Shown here: positions 1 through 5,845 of the stretch, one piece after another
Layout: each line of letters begins with the position of its first letter
Numbering within the stretch: position 1 is the stretch's first letter
Assembly (NCBI GenBank): GCA_937927885.1
Contig: CALEZJ010000529.1
Location: 1-9,283, forward strand
Direction: 5' to 3'
DNA from: an uncultured Paracoccaceae bacterium
Lineage (GTDB): Bacteria; Pseudomonadota; Alphaproteobacteria; Rhodobacterales; Rhodobacteraceae
DNA length: 9,283 nucleotides
Made by a program: the position numbers and the translations under genes
Notes under the pieces: model-generated
Database searches by the model: none
The model's input: the letters and a program-made list of their open reading frames with translations, nothing else
Told to the model about the DNA's origin: nothing

Positions 1-76
1 GGCGGATCTGGTCAAGATCGTGCTGGTGATCGCTTTTCCTGCCCTGATCCTGTGGTTGCCATCGACCATGCACTGA
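1..76 (+). CDS. dctM: TRAP transporter large permease, C-terminal end only (DctM-like)
   Basis: This is the last 24 codons of a gene that enters from the left edge; codons start at base 2 and the TGA is at 74-76. The visible peptide is a hydrophobic segment containing DLVKIV, then AFPALILWLP, and ends in STMH. DctM-family TRAP permeases characteristically end in a last transmembrane helix followed by a Pro-Ala-Leu-x-Leu-Trp-Leu-Pro-like motif. DctM is the 12-helix inner-membrane subunit that drives substrate uptake with a sodium or proton gradient. A TRAP binding-protein gene lies only 67 bases away on the other strand, which supports the call. The arrangement is odd because dctP, dctQ and dctM are usually co-directional; here the binding protein converges on the permease. 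Only the tail is visible, so the family call rests on about 20 residues plus context. Confidence 0.72.
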   Translation, partial: ADLVKIVLVIAFPALILWLPSTMH

Positions 77-91
77 CCCGCATCGCGCCGC

Positions 92-124
92 GAAAGCAAA
101 ACGGCCGGGCGATTGCCCGGCCGT
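92..124 (-). terminator. Rho-independent terminator after dctP, possibly bidirectional
   Basis: A perfect 10-base stem (ACGGCCGGGC at 101-110, GCCCGGCCGT at 115-124) encloses a four-base loop. Read on the minus strand, the stem is followed at once by TTTGCTTTC, a short T-rich tail. It therefore best fits termination of the binding-protein gene that ends at 144. On the plus strand the stem follows the dctM stop at 76, so the same hairpin may slow transcription from that side, although no T tract follows it there. Confidence 0.8.
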
Positions 125-143
125 CTGGTCTTGACCTGTCGGC

Positions 144-1148
144 TTATTGCGAGGCCGCCGCGATCGCCGCGCGGAACTGGCCGATCAACTCGCCGCCGCC
201 CGGAACACGCTGGGCAAAGCCCGCCTCGACCCCGGCGCCGACACTGGCCTGCAACTGGGCGATCTCCTCGTCGGTCATCTGCACAAAGGTGTGGCCGCCC
301 TGCGCCACGACAAAACCACGCGCATCGGCTTCCCAACGGTCAACCTCGGCGCCGATTTCGGCCATGCGCTCGCAGGTGGTGTGACGAGCGATCACTTCGC
401 GCGCGGCTTCGGGTAGGGCCTCGTAGCGGTCGCGCATCATGAACACCATGCCAAGACCGCCACCCAGCGGCGCTTCCAGATGGTGCGTCGTCACCTCGTT
501 CAGGCGGAACCCGGGGAAGGCGGTCCAGTTCATCACAAAGCCATCGGCAGTGCCACGCTGCACCGACTGATACCATTCCGGCAGAATGATCGACAGCGGC
601 GTGCCGCCAAAGCCCTGAACCAGACCCGACACGACCGGGCTGCCGGTCATGATCTTCAGCCCTTCCATCGACGCCAGCGAATTTGCCTCGCGCCCGTTCA
701 GGTGCAGGCTGGCCTGCGGGAACTGCACGAACAGCAGCGGCACGACATTGGCCATTTCGTCGCCGTAAGCCCCGGCCTCGTAAAGGCGGCAGGTTGCCAT
801 CGCCGCCACCTGAGAGTTCGGCACCAGGAAGGGCAGAGAGTTCACCAGCGCGCGCGGAAAGCGGCCGGTGTCGAAGGCCAGAAGCCCCCAGACCATCTGC
901 GCCACATCATCCTGCAGACGGTCGTAGAAGTTGGTCGGGCTGACCAGCATGGGGTTGTTCTGCATTTCGATTTCGATCACACCCGCGCCGTCGGCATTGA
1001 TGGCCTGCACCCAGGGGGCCAGGATGCGCGCGGTCAGCGGGTGCTGATCGGGGTTCGGGTTGCCCAGAACCAAGGTTTCCTGTGCCACCGCGGGGGCGGC
1101 GAGCAGGCTGACGCCGCACAGCAATGCGGCAAGAGTCGAGCGTTTCAT
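144..1148 (-). CDS. dctP: TRAP transporter periplasmic substrate-binding protein (DctP family)
   Basis: This is a secreted solute receptor of 334 residues that would deliver its ligand to a DctQM membrane complex. I chose the ATG at 1148 because it begins a clear signal peptide (MKRSTLAALL, hydrophobic core, cleavage near AVA-QE at residues 22-23) and follows a strong AGGGAGG ribosome site by five bases. The upstream in-frame ATG at 1217 would place unlikely sequence before the signal peptide. The length is typical of DctP proteins. The family pattern is visible: an E-W-Y-Q-S-V-Q-R-G-T-A-D-G stretch at about 191-203 matches the conserved 'E.Y..Lq.G.vDG' region. Cys120 and Cys259 could pair in the periplasm. 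In the segment where the family has K-I-R, whose Arg binds the ligand carboxylate, this protein has K165-I166-M167, so the ligand may be bound differently. It is the last of four co-directional genes. Function as a TRAP receptor is well supported; the substrate is unknown. Confidence 0.9.
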   Translation of the reverse strand: MKRSTLAALLCGVSLLAAPAVAQETLVLGNPNPDQHPLTARILAPWVQAINADGAGVIEIEMQNNPMLVSPTNFYDRLQDDVAQMVWGLLAFDTGRFPRALVNSLPFLVPNSQVAAMATCRLYEAGAYGDEMANVVPLLFVQFPQASLHLNGREANSLASMEGLKIMTGSPVVSGLVQGFGGTPLSIILPEWYQSVQRGTADGFVMNWTAFPGFRLNEVTTHHLEAPLGGGLGMVFMMRDRYEALPEAAREVIARHTTCERMAEIGAEVDRWEADARGFVVAQGGHTFVQMTDEEIAQLQASVGAGVEAGFAQRVPGGGELIGQFRAAIAAASQ

Positions 1149-1153
1149 GATGT

Positions 1154-1160
1154 CCTCCCT
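1154..1160 (-). promoter_or_regulatory. Ribosome binding site of dctP
   Basis: AGGGAGG on the minus strand lies five bases before the ATG at 1148. It fixes the start there rather than at the upstream in-frame ATG at 1217. Confidence 0.8.
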
Positions 1161-1173
1161 GACAATCCTTCGG

Positions 1174-1189
1174 GGATCGCTGGCGATCC
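1174..1189. repeat. Inverted repeat in the dctP leader
   Basis: GGATCGC and GCGATCC are perfect complements separated by two bases. They lie 26-41 bases upstream of the dctP start, between it and the palindrome at 1221-1233. The tiny spacer favours a protein-binding palindrome over a stable RNA hairpin. The role is inferred; no consensus was matched. Confidence 0.4.
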
Positions 1190-1220
1190 GGCCGCGGGAA
1201 AGGTATCGGGCATGCACCTT

Positions 1221-1233
1221 TCGGTTAAACCGA
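1221..1233. promoter_or_regulatory. Perfect 13-base palindrome upstream of dctP, candidate operator
   Basis: TCGGTTAAACCGA is a perfect 6-1-6 palindrome in the 127-base gap between the DUF1612-like gene and dctP. It sits in locally A/T-richer sequence, as expected for a control region. The nearby GntR-family regulator (2328-2981) is the obvious candidate ligand, since GntR dimers bind short palindromes upstream of transport genes. That link is inference, and I could not place a convincing -35/-10 pair around it. Confidence 0.4.
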
Positions 1234-1275
1234 TTGTTTCAATTCCTCCTATGCGCAGGATCGATGCATGGGTGC

Positions 1276-2274
1276 TCAGCTTATCGTCCAGACCCGAAAG
1301 CGCCCCTGCCCGGTCACCTCGCGCACCAGTCCCTCGTTGGCAAACCAGTCCAGATTCCGCTGGACCGCAGCGCGACTGGCGCCCGTGATCTCCTCCGCCA
1401 TCGGTGCGCTCAGCAGCGGCCAGTCGCAAAAGGCGGTGATCAGTCGCGGGGGCGTACGGCCAGAGAGCCTTGCTGCCGCCGCCTCGGCCCTCTCGCGCCA
1501 ACTGGAAAGTGTATCGAGCAGCCGCATCGCCCTGAGCACGCCCTGCTCGAGTCCCGCCAGCCAGCGCGCCAGTAGCACATCGGGATCTCCGCCGGGTCGA
1601 AGGCCTTCGGCCCCACCAATCGCCAGTGGCACAAAAAGCGCGCCGCCCGAAAGCTCGGCCGCGGCCATGCGCGCGGCGATGACCCCTCCTTCCAGCCGGT
1701 CACCCGCGGGACCCACCCCGGCCAAGGGCCAGAGGTGATAGGCCCGGCAGGCGCGGGTCAGTGGATGAAGGCCGGGTGCACGCGCCGCCGCCTGCCATTC
1801 GATCAGGGCTTCGGCCAGATCGTCCGATCCGTGGCGGCCCAGAAAGGCGGCCAGATCCACCCCTGGCCCAGGCCCACCTGAAAGCCTGCGAAATGCCCAG
1901 GCCGCGCGCTGATAGGTGACCGCGTCCGCGTCTGCCCCGCTACGCGCGAGGATCCACAGTCCCAGCCGGTCCTCGCTGACCCGGTTGCCGCTGTGCCAGC
2001 CGATCTCCACCGCCTCACTCAGCGCCAAACGCTGGCGCCAGCCGACTGGGCCGCGCAACAGCCGATCATCCAGTGCCCCCAGCCGCCCCGCCACGCGCGC
2101 CAGTCGCGCCGCCAGACCCGCTTCGGCGCGCAACCAGTCCGCAATGCCGGGAGCGGGCGCTGCCCCCTCGTCGTCGTCCATCGGGCCGGGCAGGAACCAA
2201 AGATCTTCCTCTGCCGTCGCCGGATCCGGCATCGGAAGAAACAGGTCATCCGGATCAGAAGGATGCGCGGCCAT
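1276..2274 (-). CDS. DUF1612 and winged helix-turn-helix domain protein
   Basis: The 332-residue cytoplasmic protein has no signal peptide or membrane segment. The N-terminal part (about 47-130) carries the pattern W-L-R-A-E-A-x-L-A-A-R-L, then R-L-G-A-L-D-D-R-L, then G-W-R-Q-R-L-A-L. The middle carries L-F-V-P-L-A-I-G near 220. The last 55 residues form a likely winged helix: P-M-A-E-E-I-T-G-A-S-R-A-A-V-Q-R (helix-turn-helix, about 290-306), then a wing ending G-Q-G-R-F-R-V-W. This order matches the DUF1612 + HTH_13 proteins common in alphaproteobacteria and often found on rhizobial plasmids. Their function is not established; DNA binding is a reasonable inference. The ATG at 2274 has no good ribosome site, and Met15 or Met32 are alternative starts. 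It lies 53 bases after the GntR gene and may share its transcript. An N-terminal D/E/P-rich stretch precedes the folded region. Confidence 0.75.
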   Translation of the reverse strand: MAAHPSDPDDLFLPMPDPATAEEDLWFLPGPMDDDEGAAPAPGIADWLRAEAGLAARLARVAGRLGALDDRLLRGPVGWRQRLALSEAVEIGWHSGNRVSEDRLGLWILARSGADADAVTYQRAAWAFRRLSGGPGPGVDLAAFLGRHGSDDLAEALIEWQAAARAPGLHPLTRACRAYHLWPLAGVGPAGDRLEGGVIAARMAAAELSGGALFVPLAIGGAEGLRPGGDPDVLLARWLAGLEQGVLRAMRLLDTLSSWRERAEAAAARLSGRTPPRLITAFCDWPLLSAPMAEEITGASRAAVQRNLDWFANEGLVREVTGQGRFRVWTIS

Positions 2275-2327
2275 CTGCGCAGGCTAACGCGATCTTGCGC
2301 GCCGACCAAGACCTGACGCGGTTCCCG

Positions 2328-2981
2328 TCACCCCAGATGGGCCAGAACCGCCGCCTCGGTGCGCCTGTAGTGCTCGGCCAGCAGATCGGTTGCGTGGTCG
2401 GCATCGCGTGCCAGCGCGGCTTCGGCAATGGCCCGGTGCTCGGCGGCGATGTCACGCCCGTTGACCGCCTGGCGCGCGCCCAGACTCTGCGAGCGGTAGC
2501 GTTCCGATTCGGCATAGAGGGTCTCGAAGAACCCCAAGAGCCACCGCGAGTCGCATGCGCTGATCAGCGCCCGGTGAAAGGCGTGATGGCGTTCCTCCAG
2601 ACGGTCGCGGTCGGCGGGATCCCCGGCCTCGGCACGCTGGCTTTGCAGCGAGAGCGCATGCAGGGCCGCGACGATGCCGGTCTCCCAGTTGTCACCCCCC
2701 AGTCGGATCGAGAGGCGCAGCGCCTCGGCCTCGATCAGAATGCGCGACAGGGTGGTATCCGCCATCTCGCCCGGGGACAGGCGCGCAACGCTGAACCCCT
2801 TGAGCGAGATGACATCCACAAGCCGGTCCGACTGCAAACGGTTGAGCGCCTCGCGCAGGGGAGACATGCCCATGGAATAGCGCTCGCACAACATCGCCAT
2901 GCGCAGGGGCTGGCCGGGGGCAAGGGCCCCGGTCACGATATCGCGGCGCAGCGCGGCATAGGCGGTATCGGCAAGTGTCAT
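2328..2981 (-). CDS. GntR-family transcriptional regulator, FCD subfamily (CsiR-like)
   Basis: The protein is a 217-residue ligand-responsive DNA-binding repressor or activator. Residues 2-68 form the GntR winged helix, with the signature S-P-L-R-E-A-L-N-R-L and then D-R-L-V-D-V-I-S-L-K-G-F-S-V-A. Residues 75-215 form an all-helical FCD ligand domain with the expected histidines (H132, H133 and H136 in H-H-A-F-H, then H182 and H204), which usually hold a metal that contacts a carboxylate effector. From memory, the layout resembles E. coli CsiR (GabC), which controls a gamma-aminobutyrate/glutarate locus; I infer similarity, not the same ligand. I chose the ATG at 2981; a GTG directly before it (2984) is equally possible and the ribosome site is weak. 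It sits between the oxidoreductase and the transporter gene and very likely controls them. Confidence 0.88.
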   Translation of the reverse strand: MTLADTAYAALRRDIVTGALAPGQPLRMAMLCERYSMGMSPLREALNRLQSDRLVDVISLKGFSVARLSPGEMADTTLSRILIEAEALRLSIRLGGDNWETGIVAALHALSLQSQRAEAGDPADRDRLEERHHAFHRALISACDSRWLLGFFETLYAESERYRSQSLGARQAVNGRDIAAEHRAIAEAALARDADHATDLLAEHYRRTEAAVLAHLG

Positions 2982-2984
2982 CAC

Positions 2985-3072
2985 GGGCTCGTTTCCGGGT
3001 ATCGTGCACCGCTATCGCAACAAGGGCAATTATTTTCGAACAAGAGGCACATCTTCGATGAGGCACGCCTCA
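2985..3072 (-). promoter_or_regulatory. Leader of the GntR gene with a 14-base palindrome
   Basis: The gap between the oxidoreductase stop and the GntR start is locally A/T-rich around 3028-3045, unlike its surroundings. At 3059-3072, TGAGGC-AC-GCCTCA is a perfect palindrome that includes the oxidoreductase stop codon. On the minus strand, CTTGTT occurs twice about 20 bases apart near 3020-3045. These are plausible autoregulatory or promoter elements. No -35/-10 pair is convincing, and the palindrome could instead be a weak transcript end. Confidence 0.35.
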
Positions 3073-4275
3073 GATCACCGCCTTTTCCAGAAACGGGCGA
3101 TTCTGCACGATGCGCTCATAGCCCACCTCGGACAGATCGAGTGTGCGGAAACCGCCATATGTAATCAGTTCGGACACCGCCCGGCCCGCCGCCGGACCCT
3201 GCTGCAACCCGTGACCGGAAAACCCGTTGGCAAACACGAAGTTTGTCACCTCGGGATGCCGACCGACAATCAGGTTGTGGTCGAGCGTGTTGAAATCGTA
3301 ATGACCCGCCCATTGGTTGACCACCTTGATCGCCTCGAACCCCGGTGAGCGTTCAGCCAGAGCGGGCCAGACGATATCCTCGAACTCCTCCCAGCGCGGT
3401 TCGAAATCGTCCCAATCGACGCCAGGATCCTGCACCGGCACCGCGCCGGTCAGGAAAAAGCGCCCCTCGGGGCGGCACCAGACGCCCGTGGTGTCGATCA
3501 TCAGCGGCAGGTGGCCCTGGTTGACGCGGGCCGAGCCTTCAGGACTCTTGGCCGCGTCAAAGACAAAGACCGTGCGTTTTCTGGGTTCGACCGGCAGATC
3601 CAACCCGGCCATCCGCGCCGTCAATGCCGCGCGTGGGCCCGAAGCGTTGACAACTGTCCCTGCCCCGATCACCGCGCCGGATTTCAGCGTGACCGAGGTG
3701 ACCCGCGCCCCCGCGCGACCGATCGCCACCACCTCGTCGGTGACGTAGCTGGCACTTAGCGCGCGCGCCTTGGCCTTGAACCCGTTCATCAGGCCGGTGT
3801 TCGAAAACCACCCCTCGCCGGATTGGCCATAGGAGGCCAGCAGGATGTCCTCCACGTTCAGATGCGGGAAGGCCTGCGCCAGTTCCGCCTGCCCCCATAG
3901 CACCACATCGGCCCCCAAGGCGCGCTGCACCGCGTGGTTCTCGCGCAGCACCTGTGCCTGAGCCTCGGTATTGGCCAGAAACAGATAGCCGCCCTGATGG
4001 AAATTCAGGTCGGGGCGGTCCTGTCCCACCTGCATCGTGGTTGCAAAGTCCCGGATGAACGCCGATCCGAACTGGCTGATCTTCACATTGATCGGGTTCG
4101 AGAACTGCATGCGGATCGAGGCCGCGCTGAGCGCGGTCGAGGCCTTGGCATAGCTGGGGTCGCGTTCCACCACCAGCACCGAGCCGGTGAAATCAGGGTT
4201 CGCGGTCAGGAAATAGGCCACGGCAGAGCCGATCACCGCTCCACCCACGATCACCACATCATACGACGCCTGCAT
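3070..4275 (-). CDS. FAD-dependent oxidoreductase, DAO family (FOXRED1/sarcosine oxidase-like)
   Basis: The protein is a 401-residue cytoplasmic flavoenzyme expected to oxidise a C-N bond of an amine or N-substituted amino acid. The N-terminal Rossmann fold is clear: beta strand Y-D-V-V-I-V, then G11-G-A-V-I-G16 (a common DAO variant of GxGxxG), and E37 at the end of the second strand for the adenosine ribose. The C-terminal FAD region is typical of DAO enzymes: L-D-H-N-L-I-V-G-R near 342, then F-A-N-G-F-S-G-H-G-L-Q-Q-G-P-A-A-G-R. The second half of that motif is characteristic of FOXRED1-like and dimethylglycine/sarcosine oxidase-like proteins. I chose the ATG at 4275 over 4293 because AGGAGA lies five bases upstream and the Rossmann strand starts at once. 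It heads the co-directional set with the GntR regulator and TRAP receptor, which suggests it acts on the imported compound. Exact substrate and electron acceptor are unknown. Confidence 0.85.
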   Translation of the reverse strand: MQASYDVVIVGGAVIGSAVAYFLTANPDFTGSVLVVERDPSYAKASTALSAASIRMQFSNPINVKISQFGSAFIRDFATTMQVGQDRPDLNFHQGGYLFLANTEAQAQVLRENHAVQRALGADVVLWGQAELAQAFPHLNVEDILLASYGQSGEGWFSNTGLMNGFKAKARALSASYVTDEVVAIGRAGARVTSVTLKSGAVIGAGTVVNASGPRAALTARMAGLDLPVEPRKRTVFVFDAAKSPEGSARVNQGHLPLMIDTTGVWCRPEGRFFLTGAVPVQDPGVDWDDFEPRWEEFEDIVWPALAERSPGFEAIKVVNQWAGHYDFNTLDHNLIVGRHPEVTNFVFANGFSGHGLQQGPAAGRAVSELITYGGFRTLDLSEVGYERIVQNRPFLEKAVI

Positions 4276-4280
4276 TCCGC

Positions 4281-4286
4281 TCTCCT
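4281..4286 (-). promoter_or_regulatory. Ribosome binding site of the oxidoreductase
   Basis: AGGAGA on the minus strand lies five bases before the ATG at 4275 and overlaps codons that would follow the alternative ATG at 4293. It supports the shorter start. Confidence 0.7.
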
Positions 4287-4363
4287 GAACCATGCCGCCG
4301 GATCCCGCCGACCCGCGCCAGACTTACGCCCTTGTCCGGCGATGGAAAAGGGGCCGCCCACCT

Positions 4364-4381
4364 CTCCCCCAAACGGGGGAG
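4364..4381. repeat. G/C-rich hairpin in the divergent intergenic region
   Basis: CTCCCCC and GGGGGAG flank a four-base AAAC loop, giving a perfect 7-base stem between the divergent oxidoreductase and exported-protein genes. No T tract follows on either strand, so it is not a clear terminator. It could be a dispersed palindromic repeat of the genome or a leader hairpin. The rest of 4276-4444 shows no ORF and no promoter I can defend. Confidence 0.45.
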
Positions 4382-4444
4382 GCAAGGGTGACGAGCCAGG
4401 TGCAATGCTTTGCCCCGATCCCGTCTGCTGGAACTAGTTTACCG

Positions 4445-4969
4445 ATGTTGCTGCGCCCCGCATTGATCACTCTTGGACTTGTCCTCCCCTTGGCGGTGAG
4501 TCTCACGCGGGCACAGTCCGAGACTACGCCCGACTGTGGAGCATCTGGGGCGCTGCACGGAATGGCGGTGTCGTCGCCGACACTGCCACTGCCCTCCGAT
4601 GGCGCGCAGGTCTGGGCCGTCGTTGGCTTTCACACCACGCCGCAGGCCCTGCCGCTGTGGCGCACCGGATCCAAGAGCGGGGTTCTGATCCTGCCGATGA
4701 CGCGGACCCTCGATCTGCCGGAAGCCGCGCCGCTGGTGCTGGTTGGACTCGATCGCGCCATCGACGATGAGGCCGCGCAACTGGTCCGGATCTGCGCGGG
4801 CCTGGCTATGCGGATCTACCTGCCGCCACCGGACCCGGGCGGCGACCTGCCTTTTGCCACCCGGGCCGAGGCGCTGGCCGCACGCTATGACACCGCTCTT
4901 GCTGTCCCCCCGGTCGGGGGGTTCCAACCCCTTGTTACTGCTGCTGACGAATTGCGCGTCGCCGGATAG
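4445..4969 (+). CDS. Exported protein of unknown function, probably truncated by a frameshift
   Basis: I do not recognise this 174-residue protein. From the ATG at 4445 it begins MLLRPALITLGLVLPLA, a clear signal peptide with a likely cleavage after T-R-A-Q, so it should be periplasmic or secreted. The mature part opens with T-P-D-C-G-A-S-G and contains several short hydrophobic beta-like strands (A-V-V-G-F, G-V-L-I-L-P-M, L-V-L-V-G-L) and an R-A-E-A-L-A-A-R-Y-D-T helix. The only cysteines I see are in the first half of the mature part and in V-R-I-C-A-G. An in-frame ATG at 4292 would put unrelated intergenic sequence before the signal peptide and is rejected. The TAG at 4967 directly follows convincing coding sequence, and coding-like sequence continues in other frames downstream. 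This is therefore probably the N-terminal part of a protein of about 430 residues. The ribosome site is weak. Confidence 0.6.
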   Translation: MLLRPALITLGLVLPLAVSLTRAQSETTPDCGASGALHGMAVSSPTLPLPSDGAQVWAVVGFHTTPQALPLWRTGSKSGVLILPMTRTLDLPEAAPLVLVGLDRAIDDEAAQLVRICAGLAMRIYLPPPDPGGDLPFATRAEALAARYDTALAVPPVGGFQPLVTAADELRVAG

Positions 4970-5743
4970 CCCAGACCGAGCCCGCGCGGATGCGGTTCTG
5001 GGGGCAACAGAGCGTGCTGCGGGGTTCGACGGGGCGGCGGCCCCGGCGGCGCGTCAGGCGGAACGCTCAGCCGCAGGCTGCGCGAGAGGGCGGACCAGGT
5101 CGACGAACTGGTCGAGGCAGGCGACGACAGCAACCGCGCAGTCCGCGAGTCCCATGCCGACGCTGTCCGCAAGCGGCGGATCACCGATACGGTCGAGGCG
5201 CAGCGCGGAGAGAACACGCTCGCGACATCTGATCCACGAAGTGATCGAGGTTTCGTTGGGTGACCAGATCGGAGTTGAGGCCGTGGATGAAGAAGAGCCA
5301 GCCCAATGAGCTCGTCCGGACAGCTCTGCTCGGTCGCGTCGTTTGCCACACAGGTCGCCGCTGTCCGGGCAGTATCGTGCCGAAGGGTATTCGCTGGCTT
5401 TCGCCCCTGCGATCCAACCGTGCGGCCACGCGTCAACCGTCTTTCACGCCACTTCGGGGCCTTCGGGACTGGCGTCGCAACGCGGCGCGGACCGCGCGGT
5501 GGCCTGGGGCAAGTGGCCGGTCTTTCGCCTGAGCGGTATCGACACTGTCGAAGTGGTGTCCACCAACCGGGGAGGTTGCCCGCCGTCCACCCCCGGGGCT
5601 CGATGCATCACGGGCTGGCCCCGGCGGGCGACCTGGGCGAAACCTGTCTGCTGGGCGATCGCGGAACGATCCCTTTTGTCACCCGAACGCGCGGCCCTCT
5701 GATCGAACGGCCCTTTGCCAACCATTCGACGGCCGAAGACTGA
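4970..5743 (+). pseudogene. Broken continuation of the exported-protein gene (multiple frameshifts)
   Basis: No single frame is open across this stretch, yet protein-like sequence appears in successive plus-strand frames. About 5075-5222 reads as a charged, probably coiled-coil helix (L-R-E-R-A-D-Q-V-D-E-L-V-E-A). About 5223-5306 reads H-L-I-H-E-V-I-E-V-S-L-G and ends in E-E-E-P-A-Q and a TGA. About 5379-5575 reads A-E-G-Y-S-L-A-F-A-P and later G-K-W-P-V-F-R-L-S-G-I-D-T-V. About 5600-5743 reads G-D-L-G-E-T-C-L-L-G-D-R-G and ends at TGA. Between 4970 and 5075 I cannot decide which frame is real. An ATG at 5306 overlaps the TGA at 5307 and opens a 145-codon ORF, but its middle looks out of frame. 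The pieces are best explained as one gene with several single-base indels, real or technical. No family is recognised. Confidence 0.5.
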
Positions 5744-5845
5744 CTGTTCAACTTCTTCCTGCGCGACTAGGCTTTACACACTTGGGAGAGGCGTTTCCCG
5801 ACTTTGGTGCGGGAAACTGTCAGTCGATTGAGGAACAGGACCCAG
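5744..5845 (+). promoter_or_regulatory. Leader of the VWA gene with an inverted repeat
   Basis: This gap between the broken gene and the VWA gene holds a perfect 8-base inverted repeat, GTTTCCCG at 5793-5800 and CGGGAAAC at 5810-5817, with a nine-base loop. It is 29-53 bases upstream of the start, so it could be an operator or an RNA hairpin in the leader. The GAGGAACAGGA stretch at 5830-5840 provides the ribosome site. TTTACA at 5773-5778 is a possible -35 element, but no matching -10 is evident. Confidence 0.4.

Noticed and set aside
480..1388. 302-codon plus-strand ORF
   Set aside because: It lies antisense to the well-supported dctP gene, runs into the next gene, and has an unnatural His/Arg/Gln-rich composition with no start signal. 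It is a shadow of a GC-rich gene.
2073..3164. 363-codon plus-strand ORF
   Set aside because: It is antisense to three recognised minus-strand genes and crosses their boundaries. Its Pro/Arg/Gln-rich composition has no domain pattern.
4364..4381. Terminator for the genes on either side
   Set aside because: The adjoining genes are divergent, and no T run follows the stem on either strand.
4885..5436. 183-codon minus-strand ORF across the scrambled stretch
   Set aside because: It is the longest open frame there, but its Ser/Arg/Pro/Thr-rich composition is typical of an antisense shadow, and it overlaps the convincing end of the exported protein at 4885-4969.
5306..5743. 145-codon ORF starting in an ATGA overlap with an upstream TGA, as a separate translationally coupled gene
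   Set aside because: Its middle (about 5380-5575) has better coding quality in another frame, so the ORF looks like two true pieces joined through an out-of-frame segment.
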